Below are positions 6,807 through 13,909 of a DNA stretch of 17,111 bases, piece by piece. The stretch is taken from the NCBI GenBank assembly GCA_012798865.1, contig JAAZMK010000025.1:1-17111 (forward strand). Direction: 5' to 3'. The notes beneath the pieces were generated by a model that was not told the origin of the DNA, did not search any database, and worked only from the letters and a program-made list of their open reading frames with translations. Numbering within the stretch: the first letter of the stretch is position 1; every line of letters begins with the position of its first letter. Source of the stretch: Clostridiaceae bacterium (GTDB lineage: Bacteria; Bacillota; Clostridia; Saccharofermentanales; DTU023). The position numbers and the translations under genes were made by a program.

Positions 6807-9104
6807 ATGGAAGTAGGTAAATGTCTCAAACGAGTTGATGCGTTCGATAAGGTAACGGGGCGTGCCAAATATACGGACGATATGTGTCCGAAGCATGCCT
6901 ACGTTACCCGTATCTTGCACTCAACGATCGCACACGGACGTGTCCTCAGCATTGATACGTCGGAAGCGGAAAAAATTGAAGGTGTCGTCAAAGTCCTGAC
7001 ATGTTTCGATGTACCCGATATACCGTTCCCGACAGCGGGACACCCTTGGACCACTGTTCCGGCGCATCAAGATGTCGCCGACAGAAAACTTCTCAACGAA
7101 CACGTCAGGCATTATGGAGACGAGGTCGCCGCCGTCGTCGCCGAGGATTACGTCGCCGCCGATCGCGCGATCCGGGCACTGAAAGTTGAGTATGAAGAGT
7201 ACCCCTTCGTGATCGATCCCATAGAAGCTGCCAAAGAGGGGGCGCCGGTTATTCACCCCGAGCGTCAGGACAACAACATCTTGGCGCACTCGGACATCAG
7301 GATCGGCAACTATCAAGAAGCGATCAAGGAACCCGGGCTCATCAAAGTGGAAGGTTGGTATTACACGCCGACCGTGCAACACGCGCACATCGAAAACCAC
7401 ATCTGTTATGCCTATCAGGAGCAGGGCGGGCGCATGACGGTCGTCACGTCTACACAGATCCCCCATATCGTAAGGCGCGTCGTAGCTCAGGCGCTCGGCT
7501 GGTCATGGGGCAAAGTGCGTATCATCAAGCCATACGTCGGCGGAGGGTTCGGCAATAAACAGGATGCACTGTATGAGCCGCTTTGCGCGTGGTTATCCTT
7601 GCAAGTCGGCGGGCATCCCGTGAAGCTTGATGTCAGCCGCGAGGAGACATTCGTCAACAATCGGGTGCGTCATGCGATGCCGTGTCATATTATTTCCTGG
7701 GTGCGCCCGGACGGAACGTTCGCCGCGAGGAAATTCGAGTTATGGTCCGATCAGGGCGCTTACGCGTCACACGGTCACTCAGTTGCCGGAAAAGCGCTGG
7801 GTTCGTACCCGCAAATTTACCCTTGCGATAACATCGAAGCCGACGCTTGGACCGTCTATACGAACAAACCGACAGCCGGCGCGATGCGCGCGTACGGAAT
7901 GCCGCAGGCAACATTCCACAATGAATGTCACGTCGAGGAAATCGTCACAAAATTGAATCTCGATCCGGTGGAGTTCAGAAGAAAGAATTCTATGCCCGTC
8001 GGTTATTACGATGATTTCTCAAAGAATGAACTCTATCACGACAGCTTTAACGACTGTTTGGATAAGGCGATAGAGCTTATCGATTACGACAGAAAATTTG
8101 AGCTATACAAGAATCAGACCGGACCCGTTCGACGCGGTATCGGAACATCACTTTTCTGGTACAACACCGCCGTTTGGCCGATCAGCATCGAAACCTCGTC
8201 GTGCCGCATGATTATGAACCAAGACGGTTCCATCCAGCTGATGACAGGGGAAACGGAGATCGGACAAGGTTGCGATACTGTCTTCGCGCAAATGGCTGCC
8301 GACACCGTCGGACTAAAAGTCGAGGATGTACACGTCGTTACGAATCAAGATACGGACGTCACCCCTTACGGCGCCGGCGCGTACGCGTCGCGGCAAACAT
8401 ATGTCGGCGGATTTGCGATCAAGCAGACAGGCGAGTTATTGAAAGAGAAGATCTTGGGGCATGCTCACACCCTGACCCGTATGCCGGTCGATATTCTGGA
8501 CATCGTCGAGGGCAACATCGTCAGAAAGACAGACAACAGAGTTCTCATGTCTCTCGGTGAGCTGGCGACGAAAATTCTCTATGACTTCGAATTGAGCGAG
8601 CACATGGCCGCGGAGAGCACATACTCCGTCAAGAGCAACGCCTATTCCTTCGGTGTGTCGATCGCGGAAGTTGAGGTCGATATTCCCCTCTGCAAAGTGG
8701 AGCTTCTCAACATCGTCAATGTCCACGATTGCGGCATTCTGATCAACCCGCCGCTCGCGGAAGCGCAAGTACACGGCGGCATGAGTATGGGAATCGGATT
8801 CGGGCTTTACGAAGAGCTGCTGGTCGACAAAAAGACGGGGCGCGTGCTCAACGACAATTTGCTCGATTACAAACTCTGCACAACGATGGACCACCCCGAC
8901 CTCATGGTTGACTTCGCGGAGAACCCGGAACCGACGAGCCCCTTCGGAACAAAAGCGCTCGGCGAGCCGCCGGCATGTTCTCCAGCGCCCGCCATCAGGA
9001 ACGCCATTCTCCATGCGACGGGCGTCGCCATCAATTCGCTACCGATCAATCCGCATAAACTGTTTGCCGCGTTTACGGAAGCCGGACTTTTCGAAACGCT
9101 TTAG
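6807..9104 (+). CDS. xdhA: Xanthine dehydrogenase, molybdenum-binding subunit
   Basis: A 765-residue catalytic subunit of a molybdenum hydroxylase, expected to convert hypoxanthine to xanthine and xanthine to urate in the cytoplasm. The N-terminal a/b-hammerhead domain (about 1-140, starting KRVDAFDKVTGRAKYTDD) is followed by the molybdopterin cytosine dinucleotide-binding region. Visible motifs: QHAHIE (191-196), TQIPH (216-220), GGGFGNKQ (245-252), GAMRAYGMPQ (358-367), ETEIGQGCDT, and KALGEPP with Glu720 as the expected catalytic base. Length and order fit E. coli XdhA (~752), which is encoded ahead of the FAD and FeS subunits as here. Gln252 stands where bovine xanthine oxidase has a substrate-binding Glu. 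ATG 6807 follows GGAGG by 6 nt. Purine specificity is supported by the divergent nucleoside importer but not proven; other hydroxylase substrates remain possible. Confidence 0.88.
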   Translation: MEVGKCLKRVDAFDKVTGRAKYTDDMCPKHAYVTRILHSTIAHGRVLSIDTSEAEKIEGVVKVLTCFDVPDIPFPTAGHPWTTVPAHQDVADRKLLNEHVRHYGDEVAAVVAEDYVAADRAIRALKVEYEEYPFVIDPIEAAKEGAPVIHPERQDNNILAHSDIRIGNYQEAIKEPGLIKVEGWYYTPTVQHAHIENHICYAYQEQGGRMTVVTSTQIPHIVRRVVAQALGWSWGKVRIIKPYVGGGFGNKQDALYEPLCAWLSLQVGGHPVKLDVSREETFVNNRVRHAMPCHIISWVRPDGTFAARKFELWSDQGAYASHGHSVAGKALGSYPQIYPCDNIEADAWTVYTNKPTAGAMRAYGMPQATFHNECHVEEIVTKLNLDPVEFRRKNSMPVGYYDDFSKNELYHDSFNDCLDKAIELIDYDRKFELYKNQTGPVRRGIGTSLFWYNTAVWPISIETSSCRMIMNQDGSIQLMTGETEIGQGCDTVFAQMAADTVGLKVEDVHVVTNQDTDVTPYGAGAYASRQTYVGGFAIKQTGELLKEKILGHAHTLTRMPVDILDIVEGNIVRKTDNRVLMSLGELATKILYDFELSEHMAAESTYSVKSNAYSFGVSIAEVEVDIPLCKVELLNIVNVHDCGILINPPLAEAQVHGGMSMGIGFGLYEELLVDKKTGRVLNDNLLDYKLCTTMDHPDLMVDFAENPEPTSPFGTKALGEPPACSPAPAIRNAILHATGVAINSLPINPHKLFAAFTEAGLFETL

Positions 9105-9223
9105 AGATTGGGAAAGAGACGATCACCGGAAGATTTCAGTCTCCCGGACGAACGGCACTTATTGTAGAAAGAAAGGATGAACCCCCGAGCTGCCATTAGG
9201 CTGAAGGGAGTAGTGAGGAACCT

Positions 9224-10108
9224 ATGTACGATATTAACCACATTTACGAAGCAAAGTCCGTAGAGGATGCCGTCAGACTTCGAATGGAGCAACCGCAGGC
9301 GACAATCATCGCCGGCGGCTCCGATCTCCTGATCTCGATCAGAGCCGGCGACCTCGCCGGGTGTGATCTCATCAGCATCTATATGATCGATGAGCTCCGA
9401 GGCGTCTCTCTCGATGATGACGGGACAATTCGCATCGGCTCTCTAACGAGTTTCGCCGCGCTCACGAAGGACGATATCATTCAAAAGCACGTACCCGTTC
9501 TCGGCGAAGCAGCTGATAAAGTCGGCGGTCCGCAAATCAGAAACATCGGCACCATCGGAGGCAACACATGTAACGGCGTAACGTCAGCCGACACGGCCTC
9601 CACCTTGATGGCGTACGACGCGATCATCGAGCTCACAGGCTCGGAAGGCAAGCGTCTCGTGCCGATTGAGGAATTCTACCTCGGCGCCAAAAGAGTCGAT
9701 TTACGTCCCGATGAGATTCAGTCGGCGATACTTATCCGCCCCGAAAGCTATCAAGGGTACGAAGGGTACTACTACAAATACGCTATGCGCGGCGCGATGG
9801 ACATTGCAACGAGCGGATGCTCCGTCAACGTCAAGTTGAGTGAAGACAAAAAGACGATCGTCGATGCCCGCATTTGTTACGGCGTGGCGGGTCCGATTCC
9901 GATGCGTACGAGAAGCGCCGAACAGGCGGTCAAGGGACTGCCCGTCTCGAAGGAAACGGTCGAGGCATTCGCCGCGGGTGCGTTGCAAGATGTCAATCCT
10001 CGAACGAGTTGGCGGGCGACAAAAGAATTCCGCCTTCATATTCAGGGCGAATTGGCGCGTCGTTGCCTGACTGAATCAATCAATCGCGCAGGAGGAGTCT
10101 GGTCATGA
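9224..10108 (+). CDS. xdhB: Xanthine dehydrogenase, FAD-binding subunit
   Basis: A 294-residue subunit of the CO-dehydrogenase flavoprotein type, which takes electrons from the FeS subunit and passes them from FAD to NAD+ or another acceptor. FAD-contact motifs are AGGSDL (30-35, the family's AGGTDL) and IRNIGTIGGNTCNG followed by SADTAS (about 105-126). A C-terminal domain starts near residue 180 (YYYKYAMRGAMDIA). Length matches E. coli XdhB (292). ATG 9224 has GAGG 6 nt upstream. It is preceded by a 119-nt gap after xdhA with no terminator, so the three genes are likely one transcript. Its stop overlaps the xdhC start (ATGA), a translational-coupling arrangement. Confidence 0.9.
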   Translation: MYDINHIYEAKSVEDAVRLRMEQPQATIIAGGSDLLISIRAGDLAGCDLISIYMIDELRGVSLDDDGTIRIGSLTSFAALTKDDIIQKHVPVLGEAADKVGGPQIRNIGTIGGNTCNGVTSADTASTLMAYDAIIELTGSEGKRLVPIEEFYLGAKRVDLRPDEIQSAILIRPESYQGYEGYYYKYAMRGAMDIATSGCSVNVKLSEDKKTIVDARICYGVAGPIPMRTRSAEQAVKGLPVSKETVEAFAAGALQDVNPRTSWRATKEFRLHIQGELARRCLTESINRAGGVWS

Positions 10109-10605
10109 GCGAAAAACAATTCAAGACGATTAATTTCACGCTGAACGGAAAACGAGTCAGCACATCCGTCGATGTGCGCGAATCACTCTCCGATATGCTG
10201 CGCGACGATTTCGGTCTCACATCCGTCAAAAAGGGATGTGAAGTCGGAGAATGCGGCGCCTGTACCGTACTCGTCAACGGCGAGGTCTTTGCATCCTGCA
10301 TCTTCTTGGCGATCTGGGTAGACGGAAAAGACGTACTGACGGTCGAGGGACTCGTCGATGTCGACGGCAACATTTCCGATATCCAACAGGCATTCATCGA
10401 TGAGACTGCCGTGCAATGCGGTTTTTGCACGCCGGGCTTCATCATGTCGGCAGAGCACCTGCTGCGCACGGGCAAACGTTATACGCGCGATGAACTGCGC
10501 AAAGAACTCTCGGGTAACATGTGTCGCTGCACCGGCTATCAGAACATCATCAATGCGGTGGAAAAAGCGATGAACGCGCGTCTGGCGAAAGCGGGTAAAG
10601 AGTAA
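10105..10605 (+). CDS. xdhC: Xanthine dehydrogenase, [2Fe-2S] subunit
   Basis: A 166-residue electron-transfer subunit carrying two [2Fe-2S] clusters between the molybdenum and FAD subunits. The N-terminal plant-ferredoxin-like domain has Cys45, Cys50, Cys53 and Cys65 (CEVGECGAC...C). The C-terminal helical domain has Cys105 and Cys108 (CGFC) and Cys140 and Cys142 (CRC), followed by TGYQNI. All eight ligands are present. Length fits E. coli XdhC (159). The start codon overlaps the xdhB stop by 4 bp, and AGGAGG lies ~8 nt upstream inside xdhB. The name follows E. coli usage; in other species xdhC denotes a sulfurase-type maturation factor, which is not found in this window. Confidence 0.94.
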   Translation: MSEKQFKTINFTLNGKRVSTSVDVRESLSDMLRDDFGLTSVKKGCEVGECGACTVLVNGEVFASCIFLAIWVDGKDVLTVEGLVDVDGNISDIQQAFIDETAVQCGFCTPGFIMSAEHLLRTGKRYTRDELRKELSGNMCRCTGYQNIINAVEKAMNARLAKAGKE

Positions 10606-10610
10606 CAAAC

Positions 10611-10668
10611 TATCGGCAACCTAGGACTGCTCCGATACGGAGTCGAGTTCTCCCGCCGATACTGTTTT
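10611..10668 (+). terminator. Structured 3' UTR after xdhC (possible first terminator)
   Basis: TATCGGC (10611-10617) pairs perfectly with GCCGATA (10655-10661), enclosing a smaller hairpin CTCCG-ATA-CGGAG (10630-10642). CTGTTTTAT follows. It begins 5 nt after the xdhC stop. The outer loop is large and the T-tract short, so it may be a weak first terminator or a 3' end-protecting element. Confidence 0.35.
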
Positions 10669-10685
10669 ATCACTCATAACAATGG

Positions 10686-10726
10686 AACGCGCACAGGGCA
10701 ACATCGTCGCTCCGTGCGCGTTTTTT
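10686..10726 (+). terminator. Rho-independent terminator of xdhABC
   Basis: AACGCGCAC-A-GG (10686-10697) pairs with CCGTGCGCGTT (10712-10722), with one bulged A and a 14-nt loop, and is followed directly by a T6 run (10721-10726). GC-rich stem plus T-tract on the plus strand is a classic terminator, 80 nt after the xdhC stop. Confidence 0.88.
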
Positions 10727-10790
10727 GTTCGTTAATCCCAATTCAAAATTGAGTCTTCTCTAAATGACCGTTTTTCTCTGTTATGCGATG

Positions 10791-11627
10791 CTATGCGGTC
10801 GTTCTTCTCTTTCGCAGAAGATCAATTTCTCGTGCATAGCCGTCGAGCTCGTTCGGGGTCTCGAGGTTGAACGGCAGCGCTCTGAGCTTTGGGTGATTGA
10901 CAATCCGGACAATAGCATCAAGACCGAGCGTACCCTCACCGATTTTGGCATGACGATCTTTGCCGCTTGCGAACGGGTTCATACTGTCATTGAGATGGAA
11001 CGCCTTGACGCGGTCGAGACCGACGAGGCGATCAAATTCATCCAACACGCCGTCAAGATCATTCACGACATCGTATCCGGCATCGTGCATATGACAACTG
11101 TCCATGCAGACGCCGATCTTATCTTTCAGAATCACGCCGTCTATAATACGCGCAAGTTCCTCGAAAGAGCGTCCGATTTCACTTCCCTTTCCCGCCATCG
11201 TTTCAAGCAGAATCGGCGTCTTGATCTCCTCAGTGAGCACGGCGTTGATCGCGTCGATGATCATCTCAATCCCCAGATCGACGCCTTGTCCGACGTGACT
11301 GCCGGGATGAAAGTTGTATACGACGTTGTCGACATGTTGCAATCGCTCCAGATCGTCGCGCATCGTATTTCTGGCGAACTCACGTACTTCCGGTTTTGCC
11401 GAGCAGAGATTCAACGTGTAAGGCGCATGCGCCACAATTGTTCCGAAGGTATGTTCCGTTGCATACGCATTAAAAGAGGCGATATCGTCGAGATCGAGCG
11501 CTCGCGCGGAACCGCCGCGCGGATTGCGTGTGAAATACTGAAACGTATTGGCTTTGATGGAAACGGCTGTTTCACCCATCGCAAGATAACCGCCGCTTGA
11601 AGATAAGTGGCACCCTAAATAAAACAT
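10791..11627 (-). CDS. nfo: Deoxyribonuclease IV (endonuclease IV), AP endonuclease
   Basis: A 278-residue TIM-barrel AP endonuclease that cuts DNA 5' to abasic sites in base excision repair and trims blocked 3' ends. All nine trinuclear-zinc ligands known from E. coli Nfo can be placed: His67, His107, Glu142, Asp176, His179, His211, Asp224, His226 and Glu256, in the blocks VAHAPYTLN, NFHPGSH, LLETMAGKGSEIG, MDSCHMHDAGYD, HLNDSMNPFASGKDRHAKIGEG split by short spacers, and NLETP. Length is normal. The start MFYLGCHLSSSGG aligns with the family's N-terminus, though AAGGAA lies ~13 nt upstream, farther than ideal. It follows the divIC-like gene by 37 nt on the same strand and may be co-transcribed. 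Convergent with xdhABC; no clear terminator of its own. Confidence 0.95.
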   Translation of the reverse strand: MFYLGCHLSSSGGYLAMGETAVSIKANTFQYFTRNPRGGSARALDLDDIASFNAYATEHTFGTIVAHAPYTLNLCSAKPEVREFARNTMRDDLERLQHVDNVVYNFHPGSHVGQGVDLGIEMIIDAINAVLTEEIKTPILLETMAGKGSEIGRSFEELARIIDGVILKDKIGVCMDSCHMHDAGYDVVNDLDGVLDEFDRLVGLDRVKAFHLNDSMNPFASGKDRHAKIGEGTLGLDAIVRIVNHPKLRALPFNLETPNELDGYAREIDLLRKRRTTA

Positions 11628-11664
11628 ACGAATATAAAAATTCCTTTTCTAAATTGATCCGATT

Positions 11665-11985
11665 CTAGTCTATCTGAATGAGTATATCACCGGGACGCAA
11701 CATGCCGAGGTAGTCACGTGCGATACGCTCGATATAATCGCGAGTATCGACGATCTCATTTAATCCGCGCAAGTCTTCATATTTCTCGAACAACTGATTT
11801 CGTTCGCGTTCCAACTGTCGACGTTCCGCGTGCAAACGGTCAAACTCCCTTTTTTGTGAAATAAATGAAGAAATACAAAATGCCAAGACAATAACTGTCA
11901 CAACACCTGCGAACAAGCGCAAAAAGAAAGTCTGCGTTGCAGCTCTCCGATTGAAACGTTTTTTATCAACGTAACTCGTACGCAT
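11665..11985 (-). CDS. divIC: Septum formation initiator family protein (DivIC/FtsB-like)
   Basis: A 106-residue single-pass membrane protein of the divisome. A short basic cytoplasmic N-terminus is followed by a membrane segment (~20-42), a coiled coil (~44-76; EFDRLHAERRQLERER) and the family's C-terminal block DYIERIARDYLGMLRPGD (83-100). DivIC/FtsB forms a complex with FtsL and DivIB/FtsQ that activates septal peptidoglycan synthesis. The frame extends to an ATG at 12009, but ATG 11985 has AGGTG ~6 nt upstream and the distal one has no spacer for its AGG, so the start is tentative. Position 71 nt after rqcP matches B. subtilis, where divIC lies downstream of yabO, but yabP and yabQ are absent between them. 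Confidence 0.85.
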   Translation of the reverse strand: MRTSYVDKKRFNRRAATQTFFLRLFAGVVTVIVLAFCISSFISQKREFDRLHAERRQLERERNQLFEKYEDLRGLNEIVDTRDYIERIARDYLGMLRPGDILIQID

Positions 11986-12056
11986 ACTGTGCACCTGTCG
12001 ACCTGACATCCTGTTGATGTATAGTCATACTAATCTAGTTTGTTCGGTTTTGCAAC

Positions 12057-12305
12057 TCACTCGCTTTTGAGTACTTCATAGAGCGACTCTGCTTCCTCTT
12101 TTCGTACGTGCTCACGCACGTCAAGGATTTTTACTTTGACGCGGCTTTTTCCGTATCCTATGTCCAGCACGTCGCCGACCTTTACCGTCGTACCCGGCTT
12201 CCCCGGGCGACCGTTCACTTCGACTCTCCCCGCCGAGCACATGTCGTTCGCAACCGTTCTTCTCTTAACAATCCGGGAGACTTTCAGAAATTTATCTAAT
12301 CGCAT
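12057..12305 (-). CDS. rqcP: S4-domain RNA-binding protein RqcP (YabO/Hsp15 family)
   Basis: An 82-residue protein made almost entirely of an S4 RNA-binding domain: MRLDKFLKVSRIVKRRT, then AGRVEVNGRPGKPGT and VKVGDVLDIGYG. RqcP binds stalled 50S subunits carrying peptidyl-tRNA and works with RqcH to add alanine tails during ribosome quality control. The short length and lack of a catalytic domain separate it from pseudouridine synthases that also carry S4. Its first 10 nt overlap the end of the NUDIX-MazG gene, with no strong ribosome binding site, so translation is probably coupled. The order mazG-rqcP-divIC is the conserved Firmicutes order, which supports the name over a generic Hsp15. Confidence 0.88.
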   Translation of the reverse strand: MRLDKFLKVSRIVKRRTVANDMCSAGRVEVNGRPGKPGTTVKVGDVLDIGYGKSRVKVKILDVREHVRKEEAESLYEVLKSE

Positions 12306-13804
12306 GGTTTATTTCTCTCATTTTCCTTAACTTTGTTCCACAGCTGATCCATCTCATCGAGCGACATCTCTTCAAGGACCTGATTATTCTCTCGAGCCAG
12401 CTCGTCCATCATGATAAAACGCCTAATGAATTTCTCCGATGTCGCGTTCAGCGCAGACTCGGGGTCGATTTCAAGCATGCGGAGCACATTCACCACAGCG
12501 AAGAGGAGATCGCCCCCCTCATTGAAAATACGCTCCCGCTCAAACGTTTTGGATAAGTCCCCCTCCGAACCGACATCGCGCATCGCCTTGTTCACCTCAT
12601 CGAACAGCTCGTCCGTCTCTTCGACTATCTTCTCACGTGCGCCATCGATCGTCGGCCAATCGAATCCGATGCGCGCCGCGCGCTTCTGCAGTTTGAACGA
12701 ACGCATAAGCGCCGGAAAGGAAATCGGTACGTCCTGCAATTCCTGAATGATGCTGTCATGACCTTTCTCTTCCCTCTTATTCTTCTCCCATGTGTCGAGA
12801 ACATCGTGAGGCGTCGTCGCCACATCATCGCCAAATAGATGCGAATGGCGCGAGATCAGTTTGCGACAGATACCCGATACGACATCGTCAAAGGTAAAAT
12901 TCCCCGCCTCTTTCGCCATCTGCGCGTGAAATACGACCTGCATCATCACGTCGCCGAGCTCCTCGCAAAGCTTGGCATTGTCCTTTTGTCGGATTGCGTC
13001 GACCGCTTCATACGCTTCCTCGATTAAATTTCCTTTGATACTCTCGTGTGTTTGAACGCGATCCCATGGACACCCCTCGTCGCTACGCAAAAAAGCCATG
13101 ATCGCGAGAAGCTCATCCACGGTATAGCGTTCTTTCAACGTAAAAGCGTTCGGTAAAGTGCGTGCGTGTCCGATTTTTTCACGATGGCGACAATCGACGG
13201 CTCGGATGCAGTCATGTTTCAGGTAATGCTCGAACGCATTGAGAAAAATGGCGCGGTCTTTGTCAAAAGTCAAGAGCCGGACGGCGTCGACGGCGCGCAT
13301 CCAATGCACAGCGCAGACTTCGCCTTCCTGTGGACGAACGACACCCCCCAAACGACTCCCAACAAAAAAGGTAACCGTCTTGCTGACGCCCCTGCGGGGC
13401 GAGTAAGTCGATTCGCCTCGGAAATCCGACACGATCTCAATTTCGATACCCGTCTCTTCTCGAACTTCGCGGATCGCCGTCTCGTGCTCGCTTTCTCCTT
13501 TTTCCATGTGACCCTTGGGAAAAGACCAGTGACCGGCTCTATGTTGGATCATCAGGACGTGGAGTGCGCCTTCCATATCCTCAAATACGATCGCTCCGCA
13601 GGAACGTTCATGGGCTCTCGTCTGGTGGTCAATCATTGAATTGTCTCTACGCGCACGCTTTCCATAGGATACTTTCCCTTTGCGGCGCCCACCCTTATCT
13701 TTATGCGCTCTCATATAATATCTTGTCATCGCAATGCGTTCGCTCCCGTCGCTTTCTGATGACATAATAGCATCGATTTTCTCTTCGACCTTTTCAATCG
13801 CCAT
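12296..13804 (-). CDS. mazG: NUDIX hydrolase-MazG fusion, nucleotide-pool pyrophosphohydrolase
   Basis: A 502-residue two-enzyme fusion. Residues ~66-195 form a NUDIX domain of the Ap4A-hydrolase-like type (SCGAIVF, WSFPKGHMEKGE) with a perfect Nudix box at ~98-120: G-x5-E-x7-REV-x-EETGI. Residues ~225-330 are the first MazG domain (CPWDRVQTHESI, EEAYEAVDAI, EELGD) and ~370-480 the second (EETDEL, EGGDLLFA, DPESAL, FIRRF); both keep the EExxE and ExxD metal-binding pattern. MazG cuts NTPs to NMP and pyrophosphate; NUDIX removes damaged or signalling nucleotides. The N-terminal ~60 residues are basic (HKDKGGRRKGK). The start is uncertain: ATG 13804 has only a weak GAG upstream; in-frame options run from 13888 to about 13634. 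First gene of the cluster. In B. subtilis the partner of MazG in YabN is a methylase domain, not NUDIX. Confidence 0.9.
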   Translation of the reverse strand: MAIEKVEEKIDAIMSSESDGSERIAMTRYYMRAHKDKGGRRKGKVSYGKRARRDNSMIDHQTRAHERSCGAIVFEDMEGALHVLMIQHRAGHWSFPKGHMEKGESEHETAIREVREETGIEIEIVSDFRGESTYSPRRGVSKTVTFFVGSRLGGVVRPQEGEVCAVHWMRAVDAVRLLTFDKDRAIFLNAFEHYLKHDCIRAVDCRHREKIGHARTLPNAFTLKERYTVDELLAIMAFLRSDEGCPWDRVQTHESIKGNLIEEAYEAVDAIRQKDNAKLCEELGDVMMQVVFHAQMAKEAGNFTFDDVVSGICRKLISRHSHLFGDDVATTPHDVLDTWEKNKREEKGHDSIIQELQDVPISFPALMRSFKLQKRAARIGFDWPTIDGAREKIVEETDELFDEVNKAMRDVGSEGDLSKTFERERIFNEGGDLLFAVVNVLRMLEIDPESALNATSEKFIRRFIMMDELARENNQVLEEMSLDEMDQLWNKVKENERNKPCD

Positions 13805-13909
13805 TTTTCTCGTTAAAATTGAGATCGTGTAACCGATCCGAAACTCAACACAAACAAAGACAATGGAACGAGCGATCACATCGCACATTGAAATAGAAAA
13901 GAATTAGAA
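13805..13909. promoter_or_regulatory. Divergent promoter region of NUDIX-mazG and lplA
   Basis: About 105 bp separate the two divergent starts, so promoters for both units must lie here or inside the 5' ends. I found no hexamer pair with good spacing on either strand. Both genes also have weak Shine-Dalgarno sequences, unlike the transporter genes. Confidence 0.4.

Noticed and set aside
10611..10661. tRNA-like folded region after xdhC with a CGAGTTC element
   Set aside because: No acceptor stem, anticodon arm or CCA end of the right spacing; only two nested hairpins.
10764..11600. A 278-codon plus-strand open frame lying opposite nfo
   Set aside because: It mirrors the nfo frame, has no recognisable domain and no ribosome binding site, while nfo on the other strand keeps all nine metal ligands.
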